NCBI GenBank assembly: GCA_030530215.1
Contig: JAUMVJ010000007.1
Coordinates: 1-64,000 of the forward strand
Source: Coriobacteriia bacterium
GTDB taxonomy: Bacteria; Actinomycetota; Coriobacteriia; Coriobacteriales; Eggerthellaceae
DNA length: 64,000 nucleotides
Direction: 5' to 3'
Shown: one piece after another, positions 16,934-26,654 of the stretch
Layout of the letters: every line of letters starts with the position of its first letter
Numbering within the stretch: the first letter of the stretch is position 1
The notes under the pieces: model-generated
Seen by the model: only the letters and a program-made list of their open reading frames with translations
Told to the model about the DNA's origin: nothing
Database searches by the model: none
Made by a program: the position numbers and the translations under genes

Positions 16934-17794
16934 ATGCGAGCAAAAAGTGTTCTAGCGGCAGCGTTCGCCCTGGCCCTTATGGGCGCATTCGCCCTGGCAG
17001 GTTGCAGCTCTACGTCCGGCGGCAGCTCCAGCAGCTCCAGCAGCGACTCCGAATCTCTTTCCGGAACGGTTGCCACCAACGGCTCCACTTCCATGGAAGA
17101 AGTCATCGGTTCTTTGTCCGAGCAGTTCATGAGCGATAACTCCGGCGTTACCGTCACCTATGACGCAACCGGTTCCGGTACGGGTATTGAGTCCGTTGGC
17201 AACGGCACCGCAGACATCGGTTTGGCTTCTCGCGACTTGAAGAGCGAGGAGACCGGCCTTACCGCTACCACCATCGCAAAGGATGGCATCGCGATCATCG
17301 TCAACGAGAAGAACGACCTTGACGACCTCACCATCAAGCAGATCGCCAGCATCTTCACCGGCAAGGTTAAGAACTTCAGCAAGCTTGGCGGCAGCAACGC
17401 CGACATCGCCGTCATCGGCCGCGAGGCAGGCTCCGGCACTCGCGACGGCTTTGAATCCATCACCGGTACCGAGGATTCTTGCAAGCTTTCTCAGGAGCTC
17501 ACTTCCACCGGCGCTGTAATCCAGGCTGTTCAGAACTCCAAGAACGCTATTGGTTACGCGTCCTACGCTTCCGTTAAAGACCAGAAGGGCATCAAGATCC
17601 TGAAGGTCGAGGGCGTTACCATCTCCGAGGACACCATCTCTGATGGCACCTATAAGATCCAGCGTCCCTTCAATCTGGTGACCAAGGACGGCACCGAGCT
17701 TTCCAAGGCCGCACAGGCATTCTTCGATTACGCAACTTCCGCTGATGCCGCCGACCTTATCACCGAGGCTGGCTGCGTTCCCGTAACCAAGTAG
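16934..17794 (+). CDS. pstS: Phosphate-binding lipoprotein PstS
   Basis: Protein of 286 residues with a lipoprotein signal (MRAKS, hydrophobic core, LAGC) and a short Ser-rich spacer. The phosphate-site segments are typical: TNGSTSMEE, TGSGTGIESV, and REAGSGTRDGF. It binds phosphate outside the membrane for the PstCAB importer. The ATG at 16934 has AAAGGA upstream; the frame is open to 16913. First gene of pstSCAB. Confidence 0.95.
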   Translation: MRAKSVLAAAFALALMGAFALAGCSSTSGGSSSSSSSDSESLSGTVATNGSTSMEEVIGSLSEQFMSDNSGVTVTYDATGSGTGIESVGNGTADIGLASRDLKSEETGLTATTIAKDGIAIIVNEKNDLDDLTIKQIASIFTGKVKNFSKLGGSNADIAVIGREAGSGTRDGFESITGTEDSCKLSQELTSTGAVIQAVQNSKNAIGYASYASVKDQKGIKILKVEGVTISEDTISDGTYKIQRPFNLVTKDGTELSKAAQAFFDYATSADAADLITEAGCVPVTK

Positions 17795-17806
17795 ACGGAG
17801 ATAACC

Positions 17807-18685
17807 TTGGCTCGAATAAATAAGAGAGCCGCATTGGAAAACAGCGTGAAAGCGCTGTTTTCTTTATGCGGGCTCATCTCGGTGGGTTTTGTCCTCTGCA
17901 TCTCGGTTTACCTGGTTGTTTCGGGTATCCCCGCAATTCAGAAGATCGGTTTGGTCGACTTTCTGCTGGGTGAAACCTGGGCTCCCACCAATTCAACCGA
18001 TCCAGCGTATGGCATCTTGCCCTTCATCCTGACAAGCATCTACGGTACGGCGGGAGCGGTTCTACTGGGCATTCCTTTGGGCGTGTTGACCTCGATTTTC
18101 TTGGCGAAGGTCGCGCCTCCCAAGATGGCGGCCGTGGTGCGCTCCGCCGTTCAGCTGCTGGCGGGCATCCCCTCGGTGGTTTACGGCCTGGTGGGCATGA
18201 TCGTCCTGGTGCCGGCCATCCAGGCGCTCTTCAACCTTACGAGCGGCGCCACCCTGGCGGCGGCTATCGTCGTTTTGACCATTATGGTCTTGCCCTCGAT
18301 TATCAACGTGTCCGAAACGGCTCTTGCGGCCGTCCCCTCGGAGTATGAAGAGGCGTCGCTTGCCCTGGGCGCAACCGACATGGAGACCTTCTTTCGCGTA
18401 AGCCTGCCCGCTGCCAAGAACGGCATCGCGGCCGCCATCGTCTTGGGCGTTGGCCGCGCCATCGGCGAGGCAATGGCGATCATCATGGTTTCCGGCAACG
18501 TTGCCAACATGCCAGGCCTGCTAGATCCAGTGCGCTTCATGACCACGGCAATCGCCTCCGAGATGTCGTACGCGGCCGCCGGTTCGCTGCAGCGCGAGGC
18601 TCTGTTCTCCATCGGTTTGGTGCTGTTCCTGTTCATCTTGATGATCAATGTCTTCCTCAATGTGTTCGTGAAAAGGAGGGCCTAA
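17807..18685 (+). CDS. pstC: Phosphate ABC transporter permease PstC
   Basis: Protein of 292 residues from a TTG start with GGAG 6 nt upstream. Six membrane helices, with the inner-membrane permease loop EASLALGATDMETFFRVSLPAAKNGI that contacts the ATPase and the GRAIGEAMAI helix typical of PstC. It forms the channel with PstA. Confidence 0.94.
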   Translation: MARINKRAALENSVKALFSLCGLISVGFVLCISVYLVVSGIPAIQKIGLVDFLLGETWAPTNSTDPAYGILPFILTSIYGTAGAVLLGIPLGVLTSIFLAKVAPPKMAAVVRSAVQLLAGIPSVVYGLVGMIVLVPAIQALFNLTSGATLAAAIVVLTIMVLPSIINVSETALAAVPSEYEEASLALGATDMETFFRVSLPAAKNGIAAAIVLGVGRAIGEAMAIIMVSGNVANMPGLLDPVRFMTTAIASEMSYAAAGSLQREALFSIGLVLFLFILMINVFLNVFVKRRA

Positions 18686-18689
18686 AGCC

Positions 18690-19640
18690 ATGCAAAGCGC
18701 GAATCTTAAAAGTGCCTGGTCCGGCGCCCCGGCCAAGGGTATGCCTTTACCCGTGTCCGTTGTCGATGCGGCCAACACGCCCGTTCCGCAGGGTGAGAGA
18801 ATTTCCGCCAAGCGCAAGCTCTGGAACGCCGGCGCCAAGATCTTGGTGTGGGGCGCGGGTCTTACCACTGCTCTTTTGCTCCTGCTGATCATCGGCTACA
18901 TTGCCTATCGCGGAATCCCTTGCATCACCTGGGATCTTCTTAGCACGCAGACGAGCTACCGTGCGGGCACTATCGGCATCTTGCCCAACATCCTGAACAC
19001 GCTGTACCTGATCGTTGTTGCCATGTGCATCGTTTTGCCCTTGGGCGTGGGCGCGGCGGTTTACTTAACCGAGTACGCCACCAATCGCAAGCTCGTCGCG
19101 TTGATTGAGCTTGCCACCGAAACGCTGGCAGGCATCCCTTCCATCGTTTTCGGCCTGGTGGGCATGCTGATGTTTGTCCAGTTCCTTGGCCTGAAGCAGG
19201 GCATCCTCGCCGGTGGTCTTACCTTGGTCATGGTTACCATTCCCACCATCATGCGCACCACGCAGGAGGCGCTGCGCTCGGTGCCGGATGCGTATCGCGA
19301 GGGCGCCCAGGCGCTTGGTGCGGGCAAGTGGCGCACCATTCGCACGGTCGTGCTGCCCAGCTCCATCAACGGCATCCTGTCGGGCTGCATCTTGGCCATT
19401 GGGCGTGTGATCGAGGAATCGGCGGCTCTGCTGTTCACCGCAGGCTTCGGTTTGGTGCTGAACGATTTCATCACCTCGCTCACCTCGTCCTCGGCAACCT
19501 TGACCGTTGCGCTTTACGTGTACGCCTCCGAGCGCGGCGAGATTGACGTCGCTTTCGCGATCGCCTTCGTTCTTCTGTGCCTGGCCTTCTGCATCAACTT
19601 CCTTGCGAAGTTCGTCGGCAACAGGTTGAAGAAGGATTAA
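18690..19640 (+). CDS. pstA: Phosphate ABC transporter permease PstA
   Basis: Protein of 316 residues, starting 4 bases after pstC, with its ribosome site (GGAGG) inside the pstC end. Six helices; the EAA loop reads EGAQALGAGKWRTIRTVVLPSSINGI, followed by GRVIEESAALLFTAG as in PstA. The first 50 residues are a polar cytoplasmic extension. Confidence 0.94.
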   Translation: MQSANLKSAWSGAPAKGMPLPVSVVDAANTPVPQGERISAKRKLWNAGAKILVWGAGLTTALLLLLIIGYIAYRGIPCITWDLLSTQTSYRAGTIGILPNILNTLYLIVVAMCIVLPLGVGAAVYLTEYATNRKLVALIELATETLAGIPSIVFGLVGMLMFVQFLGLKQGILAGGLTLVMVTIPTIMRTTQEALRSVPDAYREGAQALGAGKWRTIRTVVLPSSINGILSGCILAIGRVIEESAALLFTAGFGLVLNDFITSLTSSSATLTVALYVYASERGEIDVAFAIAFVLLCLAFCINFLAKFVGNRLKKD

Positions 19641-19794
19641 CGCATCGCGCGCTGGCGGTATGAGCGAAGCCTGGTGAAACTTCATGGCGGAGCCGCTTCG
19701 AGCCGCCGGCAAGCATGCGTATTGTTCGACTTTGAATCATTCAGGCGGCGGACGCCTGATCAAATCTCATCCTATTTTTAAGGAGCTAAGCTAT

Positions 19795-20577
19795 ATGAGC
19801 GAACCGGTTTTGGACCGAACTCAGCCCTCGATTCTTGAGGCACGCGATCTTAACCTTTGGTACGGCGACAATCATGCCCTGCATGGTATTAACATGCAGA
19901 TCCCGCGCAATCGCATCACGGCTCTTATCGGGCCTTCTGGTTGTGGCAAGTCTACTTTCTTGAAGACGCTCAATCGCATGCAAGACCTGGTACCTTCCGT
20001 CAAGATCACGGGCGAGATCAAGTACTACAGCAAGAATATCTTCGACGACGACATCGATGTCACCTGGCTGCGCAGGCAGATTGGCATGGTGTTCCAGAAG
20101 GCAAATCCTTTCCCGATGAGCATCTACGACAACATCGCCTATGGCCCGCGCACGCATGGCATTCACGATCGCGCCAGCCTTGACGAAATCGTCGAAAACT
20201 CTCTGCGCGGCGCTGCTATTTGGGACGAGGTCAAAGATCGCCTGAAAAGCTCTGCCTTGGGATTGTCGGGTGGCCAGCAGCAGCGTTTGTGCATCGCACG
20301 TGCTTTGGCGGTGGAGCCCGACGTGCTCTTGATGGACGAGTCCACCTCGGCCCTCGACCCCATCTCCACAGGCAAGATCGAAGAGCTTTCGCGTGAGCTG
20401 GCAAAGAAGTACACCGTCGTCATGGTTACCCACAACATGCAGCAAGCGCAGCGCATCGCCGACCGTTGCGCCTTCTTCCTGATGGGCGATTTAGTGGAGT
20501 ACGGCTCGACCGAGCAGATCTTCGAAAACCCGACAGACGAGCGCACCGAGCGCTACGTTTCCGGCAACTTCGGCTAG
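19795..20577 (+). CDS. pstB: Phosphate ABC transporter ATPase PstB
   Basis: Protein of 260 residues with Walker [10 protein letters not shown], the PstB-specific Q-loop [16 protein letters not shown], signature LSGGQQQRL and Walker [20 protein letters not shown] at 19780-19785 supports the ATG at 19795; the frame is open to 19684. It powers phosphate import. No phoU or phoR/phoB follows, unlike many pst operons. Confidence 0.96.
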   Translation: MSEPVLDRTQPSILEARDLNLWYGDNHALHGINMQIPRNRITALIGPSGCGKSTFLKTLNRMQDLVPSVKITGEIKYYSKNIFDDDIDVTWLRRQIGMVFQKANPFPMSIYDNIAYGPRTHGIHDRASLDEIVENSLRGAAIWDEVKDRLKSSALGLSGGQQQRLCIARALAVEPDVLLMDESTSALDPISTGKIEELSRELAKKYTVVMVTHNMQQAQRIADRCAFFLMGDLVEYGSTEQIFENPTDERTERYVSGNFG

Positions 20578-20719
20578 GACCTGCTGAGGGGTCCTGCGCG
20601 CTGGGTGATTTCGGTTTGCCTGAGCAGGGAGTGGGCTTCGTGGGCTAAACTAGGGGACCAAAAAAGAAACGGAGCCAGAAGCCAGGCAGCATGATAACCG
20701 GCAGTATAAGGCCTAATGG

Positions 20720-20801
20720 CTTAGGGCGCAGCAAAGGCCAACACACGCTTTGGTAAAACCAGCGCGCGGTTCGGGGAGTCTCGGTGCTGGCCCGCCCTAA
20801 G
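20720..20801 (+). other. Candidate structured RNA between pstB and the DUF523 gene
   Basis: The 255 bases 20578-20832 hold no gene. CTTAGGGCG at 20720-20728 pairs perfectly with CGCCCTAAG at 20793-20801. Inside this stem are CAAAG/CTTTG (20732-20736 with 20748-20752) and CCAGC/GCTGG (20759-20763 with 20786-20790), a three-way junction. It ends 31 bases before the next start codon, so it may be a leader. No known riboswitch class was recognised. Confidence 0.35.
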
Positions 20802-20832
20802 GCCCGGCGCACGAGCGTGAAAGAAGGTTTGC

Positions 20833-21282
20833 ATGAAGATAGCGGTGAGCGCATGTTTGCTTGGGGTGCCTTGTCGCTATGATGGGCGCTCCAAAGGGGA
20901 CGATGAACTGGTTGCTCTTCTTGCCGGTCACGAGGTCGTGCGCGTGTGCCCCGAGGTCATGGGCGGGCTTTCGATCCCGCATCCTGCCAACGAGATTCAA
21001 ACCGCCGCGCCCGAGCTTCGTGTCGTCGATTCGGAGGGCACCGACAACACCCAGGCTTTCCTGGCCGGCTCGCGTGCGGCAACAAAGAAAGCCCTTGATG
21101 CAGCTTGTACTTGCGCCATCCTGAAAGCCAAGAGCCCTTCGTGCGGCACCGGCAAGATTTACGACGGGTCTTTCACGGGGACCCTGGTTGAAGGGGACGG
21201 GCTTGCAGCGGGGATGATGCGCGAAAAAGGCCTTAGGGTGATGGACGAGCATGAGGCAAAATTCTTCTTGCAAAATCTCTAA
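20833..21282 (+). CDS. DUF523 family protein
   Basis: Protein of 149 residues, complete for the family. Typical features are the opening SACLLGVPCRYDG, the VCPEVMGGLSIPHP segment and the KSPSCGTGKIYDG segment, all with conserved Cys. The biochemical role of DUF523 is not established; its paired cysteines suggest metal binding. AGAAGG lies 6 nt before the ATG. It follows the structured region after pstB. Confidence 0.88.
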   Translation: MKIAVSACLLGVPCRYDGRSKGDDELVALLAGHEVVRVCPEVMGGLSIPHPANEIQTAAPELRVVDSEGTDNTQAFLAGSRAATKKALDAACTCAILKAKSPSCGTGKIYDGSFTGTLVEGDGLAAGMMREKGLRVMDEHEAKFFLQNL

Positions 21283-21319
21283 GCCTTTGTAATAATCATC
21301 AAGCTGCTAAGCAGCCTTT

Positions 21320-21394
21320 GTCCCGTTCGTCTATCGGCTAGGACGGCACCCTTTCAAGGTGCAGAGACGAGTTCGACTCTCGTACGGGGCACCA
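21320..21394 (+). tRNA. tRNA-Glu (anticodon TTC)
   Basis: A 75-nt cloverleaf: acceptor GTCCCGT with ACGGGGC, anticodon stem GCACC/GGTGC around CTTTCAA giving TTC, T-loop GTTCGACTC, encoded CCA. Confidence 0.95.
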
Positions 21395-21404
21395 TTGATT
21401 TCGC

Positions 21405-21430
21405 GAGCTCGGGTTTCCCCGGGCTCTTTT
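21405..21430 (+). terminator. Terminator of tRNA-Glu
   Basis: GAGCTCGGG at 21405-21413 pairs with CCCGGGCTC at 21418-21426 around TTTC and runs into TTTT. From 21431 to 21584 no further gene is seen. Confidence 0.8.
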
Positions 21431-21584
21431 CATTTCTTCTCCCAAGTCTTTTAGGGCGACGGTTTCCTTTTGCCGTGTCCTCCTTTTGTATGTTTTCAAG
21501 TACTTTTGGGTTTTCCTCCAACGCGCGCGCTCATTGGGCGGATAATGAGCATCTGTTAACTTTTCTGATAGGGAAGGGGAATGG

Positions 21585-24083
21585 ATGGAAGTCCAGTTCA
21601 AGCTTATGCGCCGTCACGGCGACAAAGCCTATATCCTGACCGAGATCACCGGTTACGATGAGCATTTGCCGGTCGTTCTGGCTGCTTCCACCGAGGAAGG
21701 CGCCCGCATCCCTTCCGATTCCTTCCCCTTCTGCAACCCAAGCGACCCGTTTGAGGTCGAGGCCGTTTTGCGCGACGGCTCGCTTGCCAACGATGAAAGC
21801 GGCATGATGCTTGCCCACACCAAGAACACCGCGGGTATCCGCCTGTTCGTCATCGTTCTTCCTTGGATGAGGGTGCGTCGTTGGGTGCTTGAGTTCCGTG
21901 CTATCGATTCGTCGGGTTCGGCGGTTGATGTGTGCACGAAGACGATTGATCAGGCCTCGTTTGGGCTGCTGTCTTTCGTGGGGCAGCGCACCAACCATGC
22001 CAACCTTGAGTCGATCCGCAGCCTTGATGGGCGCTTTGTCCACGATCGAATTCAGATTGAGTTTGTGCGCGCCGTCGAGCTTGAAAAAAGCGTTCTTGTT
22101 TCAGCTCAGGTTGAGATGCCGTATCACGAGCAAAGCACGATTGAATATGACTTCTTGGGCGATCGTGGCCAAGCCTTGCCCTTCGAAGCCAAGGTCATCG
22201 AGGATTCCATCACCCGCGCCCCCGATTTCGGCGAGTACGACCGCCGTCATATGGTTGTGAGCTTTGAAATCGATCGCGCCGAACCCAGGCTTTGCTTGTG
22301 CGCAACCGACACGGTGGGTAATGTTGCCCCCGGTTTTGCGGTGCTCAGTCCGAAGAGTCTCTATCGTCTTATGCGTGAAACCGCCCTTGTTACCATGGCC
22401 GCCGACGAGGACCCTGGTTATGACGAGTGGTTCGCCGGCCATCGTGCCGACCTGCCTACGCTTTTGGAGCAGGTCTCATGCCACTTCGAGGAAACGCCCA
22501 GCTTCGGCGTTATCGTCAACGCCACCAACGCCGAGACCCATTACGTGCACGATCTGGTGTCTTCCTTTGTCACCCAAAGCTACGCCAACTGGGAGCTTAT
22601 CCTGGTTAACGCCGACAGCTTGCATACCGAGCTGGACGATTTGGTGTCGGCCTTCAAGGACGAACGCATCTTCGTGTTGGACGTGCCCGAGGGTAGCACG
22701 CGCATCAGCGCCTTCCAGGCAGGCTTGGCGGCATCCGAGGGTGATTTCGTCGTTTCGATGGATATCGCAAGCACGCTTTCGCCCGATGCTCTGTTTGAGT
22801 TTGCTCGTGCAATCAACGAATCCCCCGAGGTTGACGTAGTTTATGCCGACCTGGACACCTTCGATGCCGACGGCGTTCACTTCGACCCGGTGTTTTTGCC
22901 CGGCTTCTCGCCCGAACTTCTGCGCTCCTGCAACTATATCCAGGATTTCTTCGCGGTTCGTTCGAGCTTGGCCTACGAGGTGGGCGAGCTTCAAGGCGCT
23001 ACCGAGAGGTCGGTCCATTACGATTTCATCCTCAGGCTGACCGAGAACGCCCGTCGTGTTTCCCATGTGCCTCGCGTGCTGTGCCATCGCCGTTATGCGG
23101 TGATGAGCGCTCTTGACCCCGAGGCCTTCGACGACGTCGAGCAAGAGGCACACCGTAAGGTGCTTGTGAACCATTGCAAGCGTATGGGCTTCACCGCCGA
23201 GGTTCTGCCCACGAGCATTCCTCTGCATTTCCGCGTGCGTCATGTGGTGGCCGACAGCCCCTTGGTGTCTATCGTCATCATCACCAAGAACGACGTCGAC
23301 CAGCTTGCCCAGTGCCTGCGCTCCCTCTACACCAAGACGACCTACCGCAACTTCGAGGTCATCGTCGTCAATCGAAGCGATGGCGACGATTCAAGCGACG
23401 GAGCCATCGTCGCGCTTGCCGAGCGCTACGATTCCCTGTCGGTGCTTTCAAGCTCCGAGCGCAGCCTTGCCGCGCTCAACAACCTGGCGGCGGCTCATGC
23501 CAAAGGTGCCTACCTTTTGTTCCTGAACGACGACACGCGCGTCATGAGCGACGACTTCATCGAGACGCTTCTGGGCTACTTCCAGTCCGAGCAAACGGGC
23601 ATCGTCGGCCCCAAGCGTCTCTTCTCCGACGGTACGATCGACCATGCCGGTGTTTCGGTGGGCGGCGGCAACGTTACCACGCCCTTGTTCAGGTTCATGC
23701 CCGGCTCGTGGCATGGCTATTTGAATCGCGCCGTGGTTGCGCAGAATGTCACTGCTGTGGCCGAGGACTGCATGATGGTTTCCCGCAGCGTCTTCGATCA
23801 GGTGGGCGGTTTTACTACCGAGCTCACCACGGCCTATGCCGGCATCGACTTTTGCTTGAAGGTGCGCGAGCTTGGCCTGTATACGGTGTTCACCCCGTAT
23901 GCGGTGCTGGGGCATTTCCGCGGCCTTTCGCGCATTCACGTGATTTCTCTGTCGCAGCAAATCAAGATGCGCCGCGAGGCTTCGCTGATGCAGTATCTGT
24001 GGCCTGAGCTTTTCGTCGAGGGTGACCCTTTCTTCAACCCCAATCTCGACCCCGACAGCCCCTATTACGCGCTAAGGCATTAA
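21585..24083 (+). CDS. Large two-domain GT2 glycosyltransferase, copy 1
   Basis: Protein of 832 residues with no signal peptide or membrane helix. Residues 1-290 form an unrecognised, probably beta-rich region. Then come two GT-A domains, at about 305-555 and 560-810. The second begins VSIVIITKNDVDQLAQCL and keeps the acidic motif LFLNDD (D649, D650) and a typical FDQVGGF acceptor-side motif. The first has only VVSMDIAS (D393) where the DxD motif should be. The ATG at 21585 follows GGAAGGGG. It is translated with the paralogue that starts 3 bases after its stop. Likely role: building a cell-surface polysaccharide from nucleotide sugars. Which sugar cannot be told. Confidence 0.85.
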   Translation: MEVQFKLMRRHGDKAYILTEITGYDEHLPVVLAASTEEGARIPSDSFPFCNPSDPFEVEAVLRDGSLANDESGMMLAHTKNTAGIRLFVIVLPWMRVRRWVLEFRAIDSSGSAVDVCTKTIDQASFGLLSFVGQRTNHANLESIRSLDGRFVHDRIQIEFVRAVELEKSVLVSAQVEMPYHEQSTIEYDFLGDRGQALPFEAKVIEDSITRAPDFGEYDRRHMVVSFEIDRAEPRLCLCATDTVGNVAPGFAVLSPKSLYRLMRETALVTMAADEDPGYDEWFAGHRADLPTLLEQVSCHFEETPSFGVIVNATNAETHYVHDLVSSFVTQSYANWELILVNADSLHTELDDLVSAFKDERIFVLDVPEGSTRISAFQAGLAASEGDFVVSMDIASTLSPDALFEFARAINESPEVDVVYADLDTFDADGVHFDPVFLPGFSPELLRSCNYIQDFFAVRSSLAYEVGELQGATERSVHYDFILRLTENARRVSHVPRVLCHRRYAVMSALDPEAFDDVEQEAHRKVLVNHCKRMGFTAEVLPTSIPLHFRVRHVVADSPLVSIVIITKNDVDQLAQCLRSLYTKTTYRNFEVIVVNRSDGDDSSDGAIVALAERYDSLSVLSSSERSLAALNNLAAAHAKGAYLLFLNDDTRVMSDDFIETLLGYFQSEQTGIVGPKRLFSDGTIDHAGVSVGGGNVTTPLFRFMPGSWHGYLNRAVVAQNVTAVAEDCMMVSRSVFDQVGGFTTELTTAYAGIDFCLKVRELGLYTVFTPYAVLGHFRGLSRIHVISLSQQIKMRREASLMQYLWPELFVEGDPFFNPNLDPDSPYYALRH

Positions 24084-24086
24084 TCG

Positions 24087-26615
24087 ATGAACGTGCGTTT
24101 GGAATCCACCTGTTTAGGTGATGGGAAAATTTATTTGCAGATGGTGGTCGATCGCCTGATCGACGATGCCGTGGTGGGCGTTCAGGCTCATGCTAAAGAC
24201 GGCTCCGAGATCCCTTCGTTGCTTTTGCCCTTCCATCCGGCCGACGGGCACTCCCAGGCTAACTTCATCGTGGTCATGCCGCACTTCGCCCTGCGTGAGA
24301 TCGACCTTGATTTCGAGGAGTTCGGCGCAAGCGACAAGCCTGTGTCGCGTGGCCATTTGACGGTCGAGCTTAACAGCGTCGGTTGGCGCTCGCGTTTCAA
24401 TCAGTTCGTTCGCAACGATCTGGTAAGCCAGATGCTCGACATCGAGCACGAGTACTCTGCCGGCCGCATGAACGTTTACCTCACTTCGGCGGTGGACGAT
24501 GGCGATGAAATCGTGGTCCGCATGCTTGTGGACATGCCCAACGTTCCCGACGCCGATGTGATGGTCGATTTCTTGGACAATCGCGGTCATGGCTTTGATC
24601 TGCCTGTTTATCCGCTCGTCGACGAAGTGGTGCCCGCTGTGCGCATTGGCGACGACGAGCATCTGCGCATCGAGTTCTCGGTGCGCGTTCCGCGCGGCAA
24701 CAAGGATTTCTGCGTGAAGGTCTATGACGCCTCCGAGTTCATCGAGGGCGGCTTTGCGCGCTTCTGCGACGAAACCTACGTTCCTTTGCGCGATCGTACC
24801 GAAAGCCAGCTGGCCGACGCCACCTACGACGAGGAGTACCCGCTGTGGTATTACCAGCATCGTGCCACGCTCTCGGAGCTTGAGGTGCAGCGCCAGACCT
24901 CTTTGCCTTACGAACCATTGATTTCGCTGGTTGTTCCTTTGGCGCCGGTTGATCGCAAGCCTGCCTTCATTGCGCTGGACGCTCTTTTGCGCCAGAGCTA
25001 CGACTTGTTCGAGGTCGTCATCGTCGATAAGTGCCCGCAGGAGTATTCCTACGATGGCCTGCTGAGCGCATGGGCGGGCGATCCGCGCCTGGTGAGGATC
25101 GCCGTCTCGGAGGATACCGACGACGCTACCTGTATGGCCACGGGCCTGATGCAGGCGCGTGGGTCCTACCGTGCGGTGCTGCATCCTTCGGTGGTGCTTG
25201 CGCCCGAGGCCTTGTTCTTCTTCGTGCGTAAAATTAACGAGCCCATCGACTCCCGCGGTGATTTTTGGACGAGCGGCTGGAGCGGCCAGCGCGCCGGTGC
25301 GGGCATTCCCGACCAGATGGCATCGGTCGCCGCAAGCTTAGGCGAAGACCCTATAGTCCTCTACTGCGATCACGATCATCTTGACGTGCGGGGCAACCTG
25401 TACGCTCCTGAGCTCAAACCTGTCTGCGCGCCCGATTTCCTGCGCGCTTATCCCTATGTCGGGCCCTTCGTTCTGTTTTCCTCCGAAGTGGTAAGGACGG
25501 TTGCCGAGGCGCGCGGTTTCGCAAGCGAGGGCTTCATGCACGATCTTCTGCTCAAGGCATGGGAGCTTGGCGCGGTGTTCTGCCGCGTGAGCAACGTGCT
25601 CTACCACGTGCAAGATGTGGATGCCACAGATGCGCCGCTCGTAGCGCTTAACGAGGGGCGCATTGCCAGCGCCACTCGGGGGAGCCGCAAGGCCTTGGCC
25701 CAGCATTTGCGTCGCTTGGGCCGTCAGGCGACGGTCGTCTCCACCCCTTACGGCATGTCGGCCACCTACCATCTGCCTAACCCCGCGCCGCGCATTTCCA
25801 TCGTGATGTTCGGTGCCGATAACCTGGAGCGCCTGAGCTTAGGCGTCGAGCGCTTGCTCAAGGCTGAGGAGATGCTGCCTTTCCAGCTGGTAATCGCCGA
25901 TTCCTCTCCCGATAAGCGTGCTGCTGCGAAGCTGCATGCCGAGATAAAGAAGGCTCACCCCGATACCGAGGTGGTTGCTTACGATGGCGTTTTGTCGCGC
26001 TCGAGCCTGGCCAATGCTGCGGTCAAGCGCGCCACGGGTACGCACCTGCTTTTCCTTGATGCGGCTACCGAGCTGGTGAGCGCTGACGCCCTGACCACCA
26101 TGGTGTTGGAGTGTTTGGTTCCCGGTGTCGGCATCGTCGGCGGCAAGGTTCTTCTTCCCGATGACACGATCGCCCACGCGGGCACCATCATCGGGGTCAA
26201 CGGTGGTGCTGGTTTCGCGGGCGCCGGTTTGCCGCGCACGCGCACAGGCTATCTCAACCGCTTCGCCGCTCCTTCCGAGGTAAGCGCGGTGTCGATGAAC
26301 TGCATGATGGTTTCGCGTGAGGCCTTCGACAAGGTGGGTGGATTCGACGAACGCTTCCGCATGGGCTTAGCCGATGCAGACTTCTGCCTTCAGGCGGCTA
26401 AACATGGCTATCGTTGCGTTTTGTGCCCCCAGGTTGAGGCCTACGACCATCGCTCCACCAACCCGGAGCGCCTGGTTACCGACGAGCAGCGTTTGCGCTT
26501 CGAGCAGGAGCGCGCCTATTTCCGTTATCGTTGGCCGCGCTATTTCGTTGCGGGCGACCCTTACTTGTCCAATTCTCTAGATTGGCAAAACGCCTATTAC
26601 CGCATCTGGCGATAG
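24087..26615 (+). CDS. Large two-domain GT2 glycosyltransferase, copy 2
   Basis: Protein of 842 residues with the same layout as its upstream neighbour, so the two arose by duplication and have diverged strongly. N-terminal unknown region 1-275, GT-A domain at about 280-560 (LISLVVPLAPVDRKPAFIAL), second GT-A at about 565-820 (ISIVMFGADNLERLSLG). The metal motif is degraded in both: LHPS (H366) in the first and LDAATE (D658 only) in the second. The segment MNCMMVSREAFDKVGGFDERF is well kept. It may be a partner or substrate-binding subunit of copy 1, or use an unusual active site. No polymer-export genes are nearby. Confidence 0.82.
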   Translation: MNVRLESTCLGDGKIYLQMVVDRLIDDAVVGVQAHAKDGSEIPSLLLPFHPADGHSQANFIVVMPHFALREIDLDFEEFGASDKPVSRGHLTVELNSVGWRSRFNQFVRNDLVSQMLDIEHEYSAGRMNVYLTSAVDDGDEIVVRMLVDMPNVPDADVMVDFLDNRGHGFDLPVYPLVDEVVPAVRIGDDEHLRIEFSVRVPRGNKDFCVKVYDASEFIEGGFARFCDETYVPLRDRTESQLADATYDEEYPLWYYQHRATLSELEVQRQTSLPYEPLISLVVPLAPVDRKPAFIALDALLRQSYDLFEVVIVDKCPQEYSYDGLLSAWAGDPRLVRIAVSEDTDDATCMATGLMQARGSYRAVLHPSVVLAPEALFFFVRKINEPIDSRGDFWTSGWSGQRAGAGIPDQMASVAASLGEDPIVLYCDHDHLDVRGNLYAPELKPVCAPDFLRAYPYVGPFVLFSSEVVRTVAEARGFASEGFMHDLLLKAWELGAVFCRVSNVLYHVQDVDATDAPLVALNEGRIASATRGSRKALAQHLRRLGRQATVVSTPYGMSATYHLPNPAPRISIVMFGADNLERLSLGVERLLKAEEMLPFQLVIADSSPDKRAAAKLHAEIKKAHPDTEVVAYDGVLSRSSLANAAVKRATGTHLLFLDAATELVSADALTTMVLECLVPGVGIVGGKVLLPDDTIAHAGTIIGVNGGAGFAGAGLPRTRTGYLNRFAAPSEVSAVSMNCMMVSREAFDKVGGFDERFRMGLADADFCLQAAKHGYRCVLCPQVEAYDHRSTNPERLVTDEQRLRFEQERAYFRYRWPRYFVAGDPYLSNSLDWQNAYYRIWR

Positions 26616-26654
26616 CGCGCGTGGCTCGCTCCTTTTGCTACGCTTCGTGCTCCC

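Noticed and set aside
20576..20595. Terminator at the end of pstB
   Set aside because: AGGACC/GGTCCT can pair over the stop codon, but no T-run follows, so a terminator call is not supported.
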